A stretch of DNA of 64,000 nucleotides from Alistipes sp. dk3624 (GTDB taxonomy: Bacteria; Bacteroidota; Bacteroidia; Bacteroidales; Rikenellaceae), in contig NZ_CP045651.1 of NCBI RefSeq assembly GCF_009557455.1, forward strand, positions 496,001 to 560,000, written 5' to 3'. Under the pieces are notes generated by a model. That model made no database searches and was not told the origin of the DNA. It was given only the letters and a program-made list of their open reading frames with translations. Shown piece by piece: positions 9,477-16,860 of the stretch. Each line of letters starts with the position of its first letter. Within the stretch, counting starts at the first letter, position 1. The translations under genes and the position numbers were made by a program.

Positions 9477-10034
9477 TCAGGCCACCATTTCGGGCACCCG
9501 GATAATCTCCATGCCCTTCTGTATGGCCGCTTCGTTAGCGGGGATCAGCGACGCCATCCGTTCCGGCAGCGATTTGGCCAGTCCCCGGAAAACGTTGTCG
9601 AGCGATACGACCGGCTTCACTTTCAGGTAGCCGCCCAGGATCATCGTATTGAAAACGCGTATGTTGCCCAGCCGGGCAGCCTCTTCGGTCGCCGGAATCG
9701 CATACACCCGGATATCCTTGCGCTGCGGTGGGCGCACCACCCCGTTCGGATCGTAAATCAGCACGCCGCCCGGCTTGACACGCGGTTCAAACTTATCCAT
9801 GCTCTGCTGGTTCAGGATGATCGCCGTATCGTAATCGTGTACGATCGGCGAACTGATCTGCCGGTCGCTCAGGATCACCGTCACATTGGCAGTTCCGCCG
9901 CGCATTTCCGGGCCGTAAGACGGCATCCAGCTCACTTCGAGTCCCTGCATCACGCCCGAGTAGGCGAGAATTTTGCCCATCGACAGCACGCCCTGTCCGC
10001 CGAAACCGGCTATGATAATCTCTTCTTTAAACAT
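9477..10034 (-). CDS. korC: 2-oxoacid:ferredoxin oxidoreductase, gamma subunit
   Basis: The 185-residue protein begins MFKEEIIIAGFGGQGVLSMGK, the signature of the gamma subunit of 2-oxoacid:acceptor oxidoreductases, followed by PSYGPEMRGGTANV. It is the last gene of a four-gene minus-strand operon (delta, alpha, beta, gamma). The complex oxidatively decarboxylates a 2-oxoacid with CoA, passing electrons to ferredoxin. The gene order is that of 2-oxoglutarate oxidoreductase (KorDABC), but branched-chain 2-oxoacid oxidoreductases look alike, so the symbol is provisional. The ATG at 10034 is chosen because homology begins there; the longer frame overlaps the beta subunit gene. Confidence 0.88.
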   Translation of the reverse strand: MFKEEIIIAGFGGQGVLSMGKILAYSGVMQGLEVSWMPSYGPEMRGGTANVTVILSDRQISSPIVHDYDTAIILNQQSMDKFEPRVKPGGVLIYDPNGVVRPPQRKDIRVYAIPATEEAARLGNIRVFNTMILGGYLKVKPVVSLDNVFRGLAKSLPERMASLIPANEAAIQKGMEIIRVPEMVA

Positions 10035-10069
10035 ATCTCTACGATTAAACGCGTTCGGTAAACAAATTA

Positions 10070-10831
10070 TTATCCTTTGATATCCCCCAGCGGATACAGC
10101 GGCAACATGTTCTGCTCCATCCACCGGTTCGCCTCGGTCGGCGACATTTTCCAGCCCGAATTGCAGGTCGCTACGAATTCGACGAACGACAGCCCTTTCC
10201 GCTGCATCGAATTCTCGAAGGCCTTACGCAACGCCTTTTTCGCTTTACGGACGGCACCGGGGGTGTGGACGCTCTGCCGCGTCAAGTAGCACACCCCGTC
10301 GAGATGCGCCAACATATCGGCCACCTTGAACGGGTAACCGTGCAACTGCGGATCGCGTCCTTCGGGAGTCGTCACGGTCTTCATGCCAAGCAGCGTCGTC
10401 GGAGCCATCTGCCCGCCGGTCATGCCGTAGATCGCATTGTTGACATAGATGATCGTGATGTTCTCGCCGCGGTTGCACGCGTGGATCGTCTCGCCGGTTC
10501 CGATCGCGGCCAGGTCGCCGTCGCCCTGGTACGTAAAGACCAGCTTCGACGGATTCAGCCGTTTGATCGCCGTAGCTACCGCCGCCGCGCGCCCGTGCGC
10601 CGCTTGCACCCAATCGATATCGACGTAGTCGTACGCCAGCACCGCGCAGCCCACCGGCGTAATGCCGATCGCGTCGTGCTCGACCTGCATTTCGTCGATC
10701 ACTTCGGCGACCAGTTTGTGGATCGTTCCGTGGCTGCACCCCGGACAGAAGTGCATCACGGCATCGGTCAGCAGCCGGGGCTTCGCATAGACCCGGTTTT
10801 CCGGGATCAATTTTATTTCAGATTCAGCCAT
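10070..10831 (-). CDS. korB: 2-oxoacid:ferredoxin oxidoreductase, ThDP-binding beta subunit
   Basis: The 253-residue protein contains FCPGCSHGTIHKL near its N terminus and the thiamine diphosphate motif starting GDGDLAAIGTGE and ending near VNN (about residues 103-132), followed by IYGMTGGQMAPTT. These are typical of the catalytic beta subunit of KOR/VOR enzymes. The alpha gene ends 6 bp upstream and the gamma gene starts 35 bp downstream. The substrate (2-oxoglutarate versus branched-chain 2-oxoacids) cannot be decided by eye. Confidence 0.9.
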   Translation of the reverse strand: MAESEIKLIPENRVYAKPRLLTDAVMHFCPGCSHGTIHKLVAEVIDEMQVEHDAIGITPVGCAVLAYDYVDIDWVQAAHGRAAAVATAIKRLNPSKLVFTYQGDGDLAAIGTGETIHACNRGENITIIYVNNAIYGMTGGQMAPTTLLGMKTVTTPEGRDPQLHGYPFKVADMLAHLDGVCYLTRQSVHTPGAVRKAKKALRKAFENSMQRKGLSFVEFVATCNSGWKMSPTEANRWMEQNMLPLYPLGDIKG

Positions 10832-10837
10832 AAACTT

Positions 10838-11923
10838 CTACTTTAACGAAAAATTCTTTTTCAGCGCCTCCAGCACCTCGCTCGGCGAATGCACCACGCC
10901 GCCCGTGCGCCCGAAATGGAATACCGGAACGCGACACCGGGCGGCCAACTGCACGTCCTCGATCATCTGCCCGGTGCTCATTTCGACCGACAGGAAACCT
11001 TTGACGCGCTGCGACAGTTCGTCGATCGCTCCGGTCGGGAACGGATAGAGCGTAACCGGCCGTAGCAGTCCGACTTTCAGTCCCTCCTCGCGAGCCAGCT
11101 CGACCGTTTTCTGGGAAATACGCGCGGAAGACCCGTAAGCGACCAATACGTAATCGGCATCGTCGCACTGCACGGCCTCGTAGCGCACCTCGTTTTCGCG
11201 GATCGTCCGGTACTTTTCGGACAGTTTCAGGTTGAACCGCTCCTGGCGCAGCGGATCGAGTTCGACGGACGTAACGATGTTCCGTTTGCGGTCGGCCGGC
11301 TTGCCGGTCGTAGCCCAGCCGCCCCAGTGTTCGGCAATATAGGCGTCGCTCCAGCGCGGCCGGGGTTCGGTCAGCATCACTTTCTCCATCATCTGGCCGA
11401 TCACGCCGTCCGACAGAATCATTACCGGATTGCGGTACTTGAACGCCAGTTCAAAACCCAGCGGTACGAAATCGTACATCTCCTGCACCGAATTGGGAGC
11501 CAGCACGATCAGGTGGTAGTCGCCGTGGCCGCCGCCCTTGACTGCCTGAAAATAGTCGGCCTGCGACGGCTGGATCGTCCCGAGCCCCGGCCCGCCGCGC
11601 GATACGTTCACCACCACGCACGGCAGTTCGGCGCCGGCCAGGTAACTGAGCCCCTCGCACATCAGGCTGATACCCGGACTCGACGACGAGGCCATCACCC
11701 GCCTACCGCAGGCCGCGCCGCCGTAAAGCATGTTCACCGCCGCCACTTCGCTCTCGGCCTGCAACACGACCATACCGGTCGTCTCCCACGGCCGCATCGC
11801 GGTCAGCGTTTCCAGTATTTCGGACTGGGGCGTGATCGGATAACCGAAATAGCCGTCGCAACCGCAGCGCACGGCGGCTTCGGCCACCACTTCGTTCCCT
11901 TTCATCAATCGTATCTCTTCCAT
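10838..11923 (-). CDS. korA: 2-oxoacid:ferredoxin oxidoreductase, alpha subunit
   Basis: The 361-residue protein reads MEEIRLMKGNEVVAEAAVRCGCDGYFGYPITPQSEI, the pyrimidine-binding domain of the alpha subunit, followed by SSSPGISLMCEGLSYLAGAELPCV and SRGGPGLGTIQPSQADY. The ATG at 11923 is chosen because the family N terminus starts there. It is preceded by a purine-rich run (AAGGAAGGAGGT directly before ATG), which is unusual in this phylum, where Shine-Dalgarno sites are rare. The delta gene ends 10 bp upstream. It forms the catalytic core with the beta subunit. Confidence 0.9.
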   Translation of the reverse strand: MEEIRLMKGNEVVAEAAVRCGCDGYFGYPITPQSEILETLTAMRPWETTGMVVLQAESEVAAVNMLYGGAACGRRVMASSSSPGISLMCEGLSYLAGAELPCVVVNVSRGGPGLGTIQPSQADYFQAVKGGGHGDYHLIVLAPNSVQEMYDFVPLGFELAFKYRNPVMILSDGVIGQMMEKVMLTEPRPRWSDAYIAEHWGGWATTGKPADRKRNIVTSVELDPLRQERFNLKLSEKYRTIRENEVRYEAVQCDDADYVLVAYGSSARISQKTVELAREEGLKVGLLRPVTLYPFPTGAIDELSQRVKGFLSVEMSTGQMIEDVQLAARCRVPVFHFGRTGGVVHSPSEVLEALKKNFSLK

Positions 11924-11933
11924 ACCTCCTTCC

Positions 11934-12173
11934 TTATAAATCAAACTCCCGGATTTTTTGCCGGTAAACCGTAATACAACAGTCGGGACATACCAGCGCG
12001 CACGACGCGCAACCGGTACAGGCGTCCGGATCGACCATCCGCGCGTAATTATATCCCTTCGCATTCACTTCGGCCGCCAGATCGAGCACCCGCATCGGAC
12101 ACGCCTCGACACACACCCGGCAACCCTTGCAACGGTCGCGCTCGATCACTACGGTTCCTTTGATTTTAGCCAT
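11934..12173 (-). CDS. korD: 2-oxoacid:ferredoxin oxidoreductase, 2x[4Fe-4S] delta subunit
   Basis: The 79-residue ferredoxin-like protein has two CxxCxxCxxxC clusters (CKGCRVCVEAC and CTGCASCALVC), enough for two [4Fe-4S] centres. As first gene of the operon it supplies the electron-transfer subunit between the ThDP site and external ferredoxin. The start is the ATG at 12173; an in-frame TTG two codons upstream is less likely. A TAnnTTTG element 21 bp upstream probably drives all four genes. Confidence 0.9.
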   Translation of the reverse strand: MAKIKGTVVIERDRCKGCRVCVEACPMRVLDLAAEVNAKGYNYARMVDPDACTGCASCALVCPDCCITVYRQKIREFDL

Positions 12174-12193
12174 ATCCAATTTTTAATTTCAGT

Positions 12194-12201
12194 CAAAAAT
12201 A
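12194..12201 (-). promoter_or_regulatory. -7 promoter element for the korDABC operon
   Basis: Minus-strand TATTTTTG, 21 bp upstream of korD. Confidence 0.45.
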
Positions 12202-12306
12202 GTACGCCGGACTGCAAAACGGAGACGCTTTCCGGACTTTGCTACGACACCAAAAATGACGCTGCGGCAGGGTTTCCCGCTTGCACTCAGCCGGGTACCG
12301 AACAAA

Positions 12307-12335
12307 AAAACAGGAGGCTTAACGCCCCCTGTTTT
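12307..12335 (-). terminator. rho-independent terminator after the DUF1015 gene
   Basis: A 12-bp stem with one mismatch (12307-12318 with 12324-12335) is followed by a run of T on the minus strand. It separates the serine cluster from the kor operon downstream. Confidence 0.7.
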
Positions 12336-12360
12336 CGGTAAAAAAGTATTTTCAGCCCGA

Positions 12361-13602
12361 TTATTCCAACGAATGGATCACCAGTCCCGAACGCAGTTTC
12401 GGTTCGAACCAAGTCGTTTTCGGAGGCATGATATTGCCCGTATCGGCGATGTCGATCAGTTGCTTCATCGACACCGGATAGAGGGCGAAAGCCACCTGCA
12501 TTTCACCGCTGTCGACGCGGCGCTGCAACTCGCCCAACCCGCGGATACCGCCGACGAAGTCGATCCGCTTGTCGGTGCGCAGGTCTTTGATGCCGAGCAG
12601 TTCGTCGAGCACGAGGTTCGACAGGATCGTCACGTCGAGCACGCCGATCGGATCGTTATCGTCGTACGTCCCGGCCTTGGCCGTCAGGCTGTACCAGCGG
12701 CCGCCAAGGTACATCGCGAAATTATGCAACTCGGTCGGATGATAGATTTCCGTACCTTTGTCCTCCACTGCAAAACTTTTCTCGAGCGCCGCGAGCAACT
12801 GCCCGGGCGTCAAGCCGTTCAGATCTTTTACGAGGCGGTTGTAATCGATGATCTTCAATTGACTGTCCGGAAAAATAACGGCCAGAAAAAAACAATACTC
12901 CTCGTCTCCGGTATGCGCCGGATTGGTCTTCATCTTCTCCTGCCCGACCCGCGCGGCGGCGGCCGTACGGTGATGCCCGTCGGCCACGTACAACGCCGGA
13001 ATTTGTTCGAAAATCTCGGTAATCCGTCGCTGCACGGCCGGATCGTCGATCACCCAGAACTGATGGCGAAACCCGTCGGCTGCAGTGAAATCGTATTCGG
13101 CCGCGTTGTTTTCCACCACTCCGCGCACGATCATATCCATCTCGGTATCGGCCGGATACGAGAAGAATACCGGTTCGATATTGGCATTCTGATTGCGCAC
13201 GTGGATCATCCGGTCTTCTTCTTTGTCGGGACGGGTCAGTTCGTGCTTTTTAATCTTACCGGTCAGGTAATCGTCGAAATGACAGGCGGCTACCAGCCCG
13301 TACTGCGTCCGTCCGTCCATCGTCTGGGCATAGACGTAATATTTCTCCGTATCGTCCTGCACGAGCCACCCTTTTTCACGCCATTTCTTGAAATTCTCGA
13401 CAGCTTTATCGTAAACCTCGGCGCAATGTTCGTCGGCGATCGGGCTGAAATCGATCTCCGGTTTGATGATGTGCAGCAACGATTTTTCGGTCGCTTCCTT
13501 GCTCGCCTCCTCCGAATTGAGCACGTCGTACGGGCGCGACGCCACCTCGGCGGCATACTCCTTCGGCGGGCGAATCCCTTTGAACGGTTTTATTCTTACC
13601 AT
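12361..13602 (-). CDS. DUF1015 family protein, serine-cluster-associated
   Basis: The 413-residue protein starts MVRIKPFKGIRPPKEYAAEVASRPYDV, the DUF1015 N-terminal signature. It contains the motif LYVADGHHRTAAAARV near the middle and EYCFFLAVIFPDSQLKIIDYNRLVKDL after it. The DGHHR motif resembles that of ParB/Srx-fold free-serine kinases (SerK/SbnI type). The gene lies directly behind serC and serA on the same strand, an arrangement seen in other Bacteroidota. A role in serine or phosphoserine metabolism, possibly as a kinase, is inferred from motif and context only. A hairpin terminator lies between serA and this gene, so it may be partly uncoupled from the upstream genes. Confidence 0.85.
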   Translation of the reverse strand: MVRIKPFKGIRPPKEYAAEVASRPYDVLNSEEASKEATEKSLLHIIKPEIDFSPIADEHCAEVYDKAVENFKKWREKGWLVQDDTEKYYVYAQTMDGRTQYGLVAACHFDDYLTGKIKKHELTRPDKEEDRMIHVRNQNANIEPVFFSYPADTEMDMIVRGVVENNAAEYDFTAADGFRHQFWVIDDPAVQRRITEIFEQIPALYVADGHHRTAAAARVGQEKMKTNPAHTGDEEYCFFLAVIFPDSQLKIIDYNRLVKDLNGLTPGQLLAALEKSFAVEDKGTEIYHPTELHNFAMYLGGRWYSLTAKAGTYDDNDPIGVLDVTILSNLVLDELLGIKDLRTDKRIDFVGGIRGLGELQRRVDSGEMQVAFALYPVSMKQLIDIADTGNIMPPKTTWFEPKLRSGLVIHSLE

Positions 13603-13641
13603 GAAATCACTATTTACAATTAATCCTCAATTCAATAAGAC

Positions 13642-13670
13642 AAAAAGCCCCCGCACACTGCCGGGGGCCC
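13642..13670 (-). terminator. terminator or attenuator between serA and the DUF1015 gene
   Basis: On the minus strand a GC-only 7-bp stem (13662-13668 with 13647-13653) is followed by TTTTTG. It lies inside what is otherwise a serC-serA-DUF1015 operon and could reduce read-through into the last gene. Confidence 0.65.
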
Positions 13671-13688
13671 TGTTGTTAAAATTCAGGT

Positions 13689-14609
13689 CTATTTGTTGAC
13701 CTGGAAACGACGGTTGCCGTTCTTCAGGAAATCAACCACCTGATTAGCGGCGGCAAGCCCCGCGTTGACATTCGCTTCGGCAGTCTCGGCTCCCATCTTT
13801 TTCGCCGTTGCGAAAACCCGTTTACCGAACTTTTCGGCCAGTTGCGGCTGCGCATCGGCGGCAATGTCGGTGATGTATTTCAGGTCGGGGCGTTCTTCGA
13901 GCGCCTGCATCAAGCCGGCCTCGTCGATCACCTCCTTACGCGCCGTATTGACCAACGTAGCGCCCTTGGGCATCGAGGTCAGCAACTTGTAACCGATCGA
14001 CTTCCGAGTCTGATCGGTAGCCGGAATGTGCAGCGAAAGAAAGTCGGACGAAGCATACAGCTTTTCGACCGAATCCGCCACTTCCACGCCGTCGGCTTTG
14101 AAAACGTCGGCCGGGACGAACGGGTCGAAAGCGCACACCTTCATGCCCAACGCCTTGCCGTAACGGGCCACGATGCGGCCGACGTTGCCGTAAGCCTGGA
14201 TTCCGAGCCGTTTGCCGCTGATCTCCGATCCGGTGCCGGGGGTGAACTGATTGCGCGCCATAAAAACCATCATGCCCACGACCAATTCGGCCACGGCGTT
14301 CGAGTTCTGCCCCGGGGTATTCATCACGACGATCCCTTTGGCGGTGCAGGCGGCCAGGTCGACGTTGTCGTAACCGGCACCGGCGCGAACGACGATTTTC
14401 AGTTTCTCGGCGGCGGCGACTACTTCGGCCGTCACTTTGTCGCTGCGGATAATCAGCCCGTCGGCATCTTTCACGGCCGCCAGCAGGTCGGCCTTGTCCG
14501 CATATTTTTCCAGCAAGGCCAGTTCGTAACCCGCCCCTTCAATGATTTCGCGTATTCCGTCGACCGCCGCTTTCGCAAACGGCTTTTCGGTAGCTACCAA
14601 TATCTTCAT
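13689..14609 (-). CDS. serA: D-3-phosphoglycerate dehydrogenase, short form with Lys in place of the catalytic His
   Basis: SerA oxidises 3-phosphoglycerate to 3-phosphohydroxypyruvate, the first step of serine synthesis. The 306-residue protein starts MKILVATEKPFAKAAVDGI; it has VRAGAGYDNVDL and NTPGQNSNAVAEL, the NAD-binding stretch GKRLGIQAYGNVGRIVARYG and the arginine motif NTARKEVIDEAGL. There is no C-terminal ACT domain, so feedback inhibition by serine through ACT is not expected. Where other PGDHs have TPH before GxxT, this protein reads TAKKMGAET, so Lys270 or Lys271 replaces the catalytic histidine. That matches the lysine-type short PGDH known from Entamoeba and Bacteroides-like bacteria. 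ATG 14609 follows serC by 96 bp. Confidence 0.93.
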   Translation of the reverse strand: MKILVATEKPFAKAAVDGIREIIEGAGYELALLEKYADKADLLAAVKDADGLIIRSDKVTAEVVAAAEKLKIVVRAGAGYDNVDLAACTAKGIVVMNTPGQNSNAVAELVVGMMVFMARNQFTPGTGSEISGKRLGIQAYGNVGRIVARYGKALGMKVCAFDPFVPADVFKADGVEVADSVEKLYASSDFLSLHIPATDQTRKSIGYKLLTSMPKGATLVNTARKEVIDEAGLMQALEERPDLKYITDIAADAQPQLAEKFGKRVFATAKKMGAETAEANVNAGLAAANQVVDFLKNGNRRFQVNK

Positions 14610-14705
14610 AGTTTCTACATTAATTAACGATTGAAAAAACACGGCCTTTTTCGCCAACGTAGGTCGTAATGTCGTAACAAGGCCCATAACTTTCGTTTTT
14701 ACCGA

Positions 14706-15779
14706 TTATTTTACGTGCATTTTTTCGAATTCCCGCATACAGTCTACCAACGCCTGAACGCTTTCGATCGGCAGCGCATTGTAGATCGACGCACGGAAAC
14801 CGCCCACCAGACGGTGTCCCTTGATGCCGACCATGCCTTTGCCTTTGGCGAATTCGAGGAATTCGGGAGCCAGGTCGGCGTATTTTTCCTGCATCACGAA
14901 GCAAACGTTCATCAGCGAACGGTCTTCCTTCACGGCCGTACCGACGAATACCTTGCTGTTGTCGATCGCGTCGTACAGCAGCTCAGCTTTCGCCCGGTTA
15001 CGTTTCTGAATCTCTTTCACGCCGCCGATCGACTTCAACCACTTCAGGGTTTCTTTCACGACGTAGATCGCGAATACCGGGGGCGTATTGAACATCGAAT
15101 CGTTGGCGATGTGGTTGCGGTAATCGACCATCGACGGAAGCGGACGGGACACCTTGCCGAGCAGGTCTTCGCGAACGATCACGAACGTCACCCCGGCGGG
15201 ACCGATGTTCTTCTGCGCGCCGCCGTAAATCATGCCGTATTTCGAAACGTCCACCGGACGGCTCAGGATATCGGAACTCATGTCTGCGATCACCGGCACC
15301 GGCGAGTCGATATCGGTGTGGTATTCGGTACCGTAGATCGTATTGTTGGTCGTAATGTGCAGGTAATCCAAATCGGTCGGGATCGCATATCCTTTCGGAA
15401 TATAAGTAAAGTTTTTATCCTCGGACGAGGCGAGCACCTGCACTTCGCCGAAATTTTTGGCTTCCTTGATCGCTTTTTTGGCCCATACGCCGGTGTTCAC
15501 GTATCCGGCCTTCTTTTCGAGGAAATTGTACGGCACTTCGAAAAACTGCGTGCTGGCGCCGCCGCCCAAAAAGAGGATCTTATAGTTGTCGGGAATATTC
15601 AGCAATTCGCGGAACAGGGCCATGGCTTCGTTGTTGACAGCCTCGAAGTCTTTGGTACGGTGCGAAATCTCCAGCAACGACAATCCGGAACCCTCAAAAT
15701 CCAAAATAGCTTTTGCCGCATTCTCAATCGCCACGCGCGGAAGAATCGAAGGACCTGCATTGAAATTGTGTTTTTTCAT
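14706..15779 (-). CDS. serC: phosphoserine aminotransferase
   Basis: SerC converts 3-phosphohydroxypyruvate and glutamate to O-phosphoserine with PLP, the second step of serine synthesis. The 357-residue protein begins [14 protein letters not shown] and carries [55 protein letters not shown] and [12 protein letters not shown]; the lysine in GGAQKN binds PLP. It is the first gene of the serC-serA-DUF1015 cluster and has its own promoter, divergent from yicC. Confidence 0.97.
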   Translation of the reverse strand: MKKHNFNAGPSILPRVAIENAAKAILDFEGSGLSLLEISHRTKDFEAVNNEAMALFRELLNIPDNYKILFLGGGASTQFFEVPYNFLEKKAGYVNTGVWAKKAIKEAKNFGEVQVLASSEDKNFTYIPKGYAIPTDLDYLHITTNNTIYGTEYHTDIDSPVPVIADMSSDILSRPVDVSKYGMIYGGAQKNIGPAGVTFVIVREDLLGKVSRPLPSMVDYRNHIANDSMFNTPPVFAIYVVKETLKWLKSIGGVKEIQKRNRAKAELLYDAIDNSKVFVGTAVKEDRSLMNVCFVMQEKYADLAPEFLEFAKGKGMVGIKGHRLVGGFRASIYNALPIESVQALVDCMREFEKMHVK

Positions 15780-15829
15780 AGTTTTAAGACATATTAAGTT
15801 TAGTATTCGGAATCGGAATTAACAGGTTC

Positions 15830-15837
15830 CAAAGTTA
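15830..15837 (-). promoter_or_regulatory. -7 promoter element for the serC cluster
   Basis: Minus-strand TAACTTTG, 51 bp upstream of serC; a TTG lies 21 bp further upstream (15859-15861). Confidence 0.5.
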
Positions 15838-15921
15838 TTAAATTATTTCCAAAACACGCAAAAAAAACGTATTTTTAATCGGCTTGCGAGCTCTTTTATT
15901 TTTTTTAACCCATTTTTAAGC

Positions 15922-15929
15922 TACTTTTG
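15922..15929 (+). promoter_or_regulatory. -7 promoter element for yicC
   Basis: TACTTTTG fits TAnnTTTG and lies 27 bp upstream of yicC. Confidence 0.5.
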
Positions 15930-15955
15930 CAGACCTCATCTAACAACGCATCCCG

Positions 15956-16840
15956 ATGATAAAATCCATGACCGGTTACGGCAAAGCCGAAGCCGTCCTC
16001 AATCACAAAAAGATAACCGTCGAAATCCGTTCGCTGAACAGCAAGCAGCTCGACCTGACGGTAAAGGTTCCGGCCGTCTACCGGCAAAGCGAATACGAAA
16101 TCCGCAACCGGATCGGCAAGCGGCTCCAGCGGGGAAAGATCGACGCCTACGTCTCTTACGAAATAACCGGCGACAGCGTCCCGGTCAACATCGACCGGAA
16201 GACCTTTACGGCTTATTTCGGGCAAATCCGCGAAATCGCCGCCGAAAACGGGATCGACTGGAACGGAAGCGCGCTGGACGCCGCCGTCGTACCCGCCGTC
16301 TTGCGGCTGCCCGAAGTGATCCAGAACGACCAGCAGACCGTTTCGGAAGCGGAAACCCAAGCGCTGAAACGGTGCGTCGAAGAGGCGGTCGACCACATGG
16401 AACAGTTCCGTATTCAGGAAGGCACGATCCTGATCGCCGACCTGTTGCGCCGAATCGACCGGATCGAACAGCTCAAAGAGGAGATCGTCCCGTTCGAAAA
16501 GGCGCGCGCCGAGACGATCAAAACGCGCATCCGCGAAAACATCGAATCGCTCGGCATCCCGTTCGACGCGAACCGGCTCGAACAGGAGATGATCTATTAT
16601 ATTGAGAAACTGGATATCACCGAGGAGAAAGTACGACTTCAGAACCATTGCAAATATTTCCGCGAAGTAGCCCGCGGCGAAGAGGCTCCCGGCCGCAAGC
16701 TCGGCTTCATCGCGCAGGAACTCGGCCGCGAGATCAACACGCTCGGGTCGAAAGCCAACGAAGCCACGATCCAGAAAAAGGTCGTCGAAATGAAGGACGA
16801 ACTCGAAAAAATCAAGGAGCAGGTACTCAATATCCTTTAA
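15956..16840 (+). CDS. yicC: YicC family endoribonuclease
   Basis: The 294-residue protein starts MIKSMTGYGKAEAVLNHKKITVEIRSLN, the YicC N-terminal signature. It ends with the conserved C-terminal domain (GRKLGFIAQELGREINTLGSKANEATIQKKVVEMKDELEKIKEQVLNIL). YicC proteins of this length are ring-forming endoribonucleases implicated in small-RNA turnover. The gene is transcribed divergently from serC and converges on the GH127 gene with only 20 bp between the stops. Upstream of gmk in many genomes, it is here separated from gmk by the inserted GH127 gene. Confidence 0.94.
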   Translation: MIKSMTGYGKAEAVLNHKKITVEIRSLNSKQLDLTVKVPAVYRQSEYEIRNRIGKRLQRGKIDAYVSYEITGDSVPVNIDRKTFTAYFGQIREIAAENGIDWNGSALDAAVVPAVLRLPEVIQNDQQTVSEAETQALKRCVEEAVDHMEQFRIQEGTILIADLLRRIDRIEQLKEEIVPFEKARAETIKTRIRENIESLGIPFDANRLEQEMIYYIEKLDITEEKVRLQNHCKYFREVARGEEAPGRKLGFIAQELGREINTLGSKANEATIQKKVVEMKDELEKIKEQVLNIL

Positions 16841-16860
16841 CCATCGCTCCACAATCCCGG

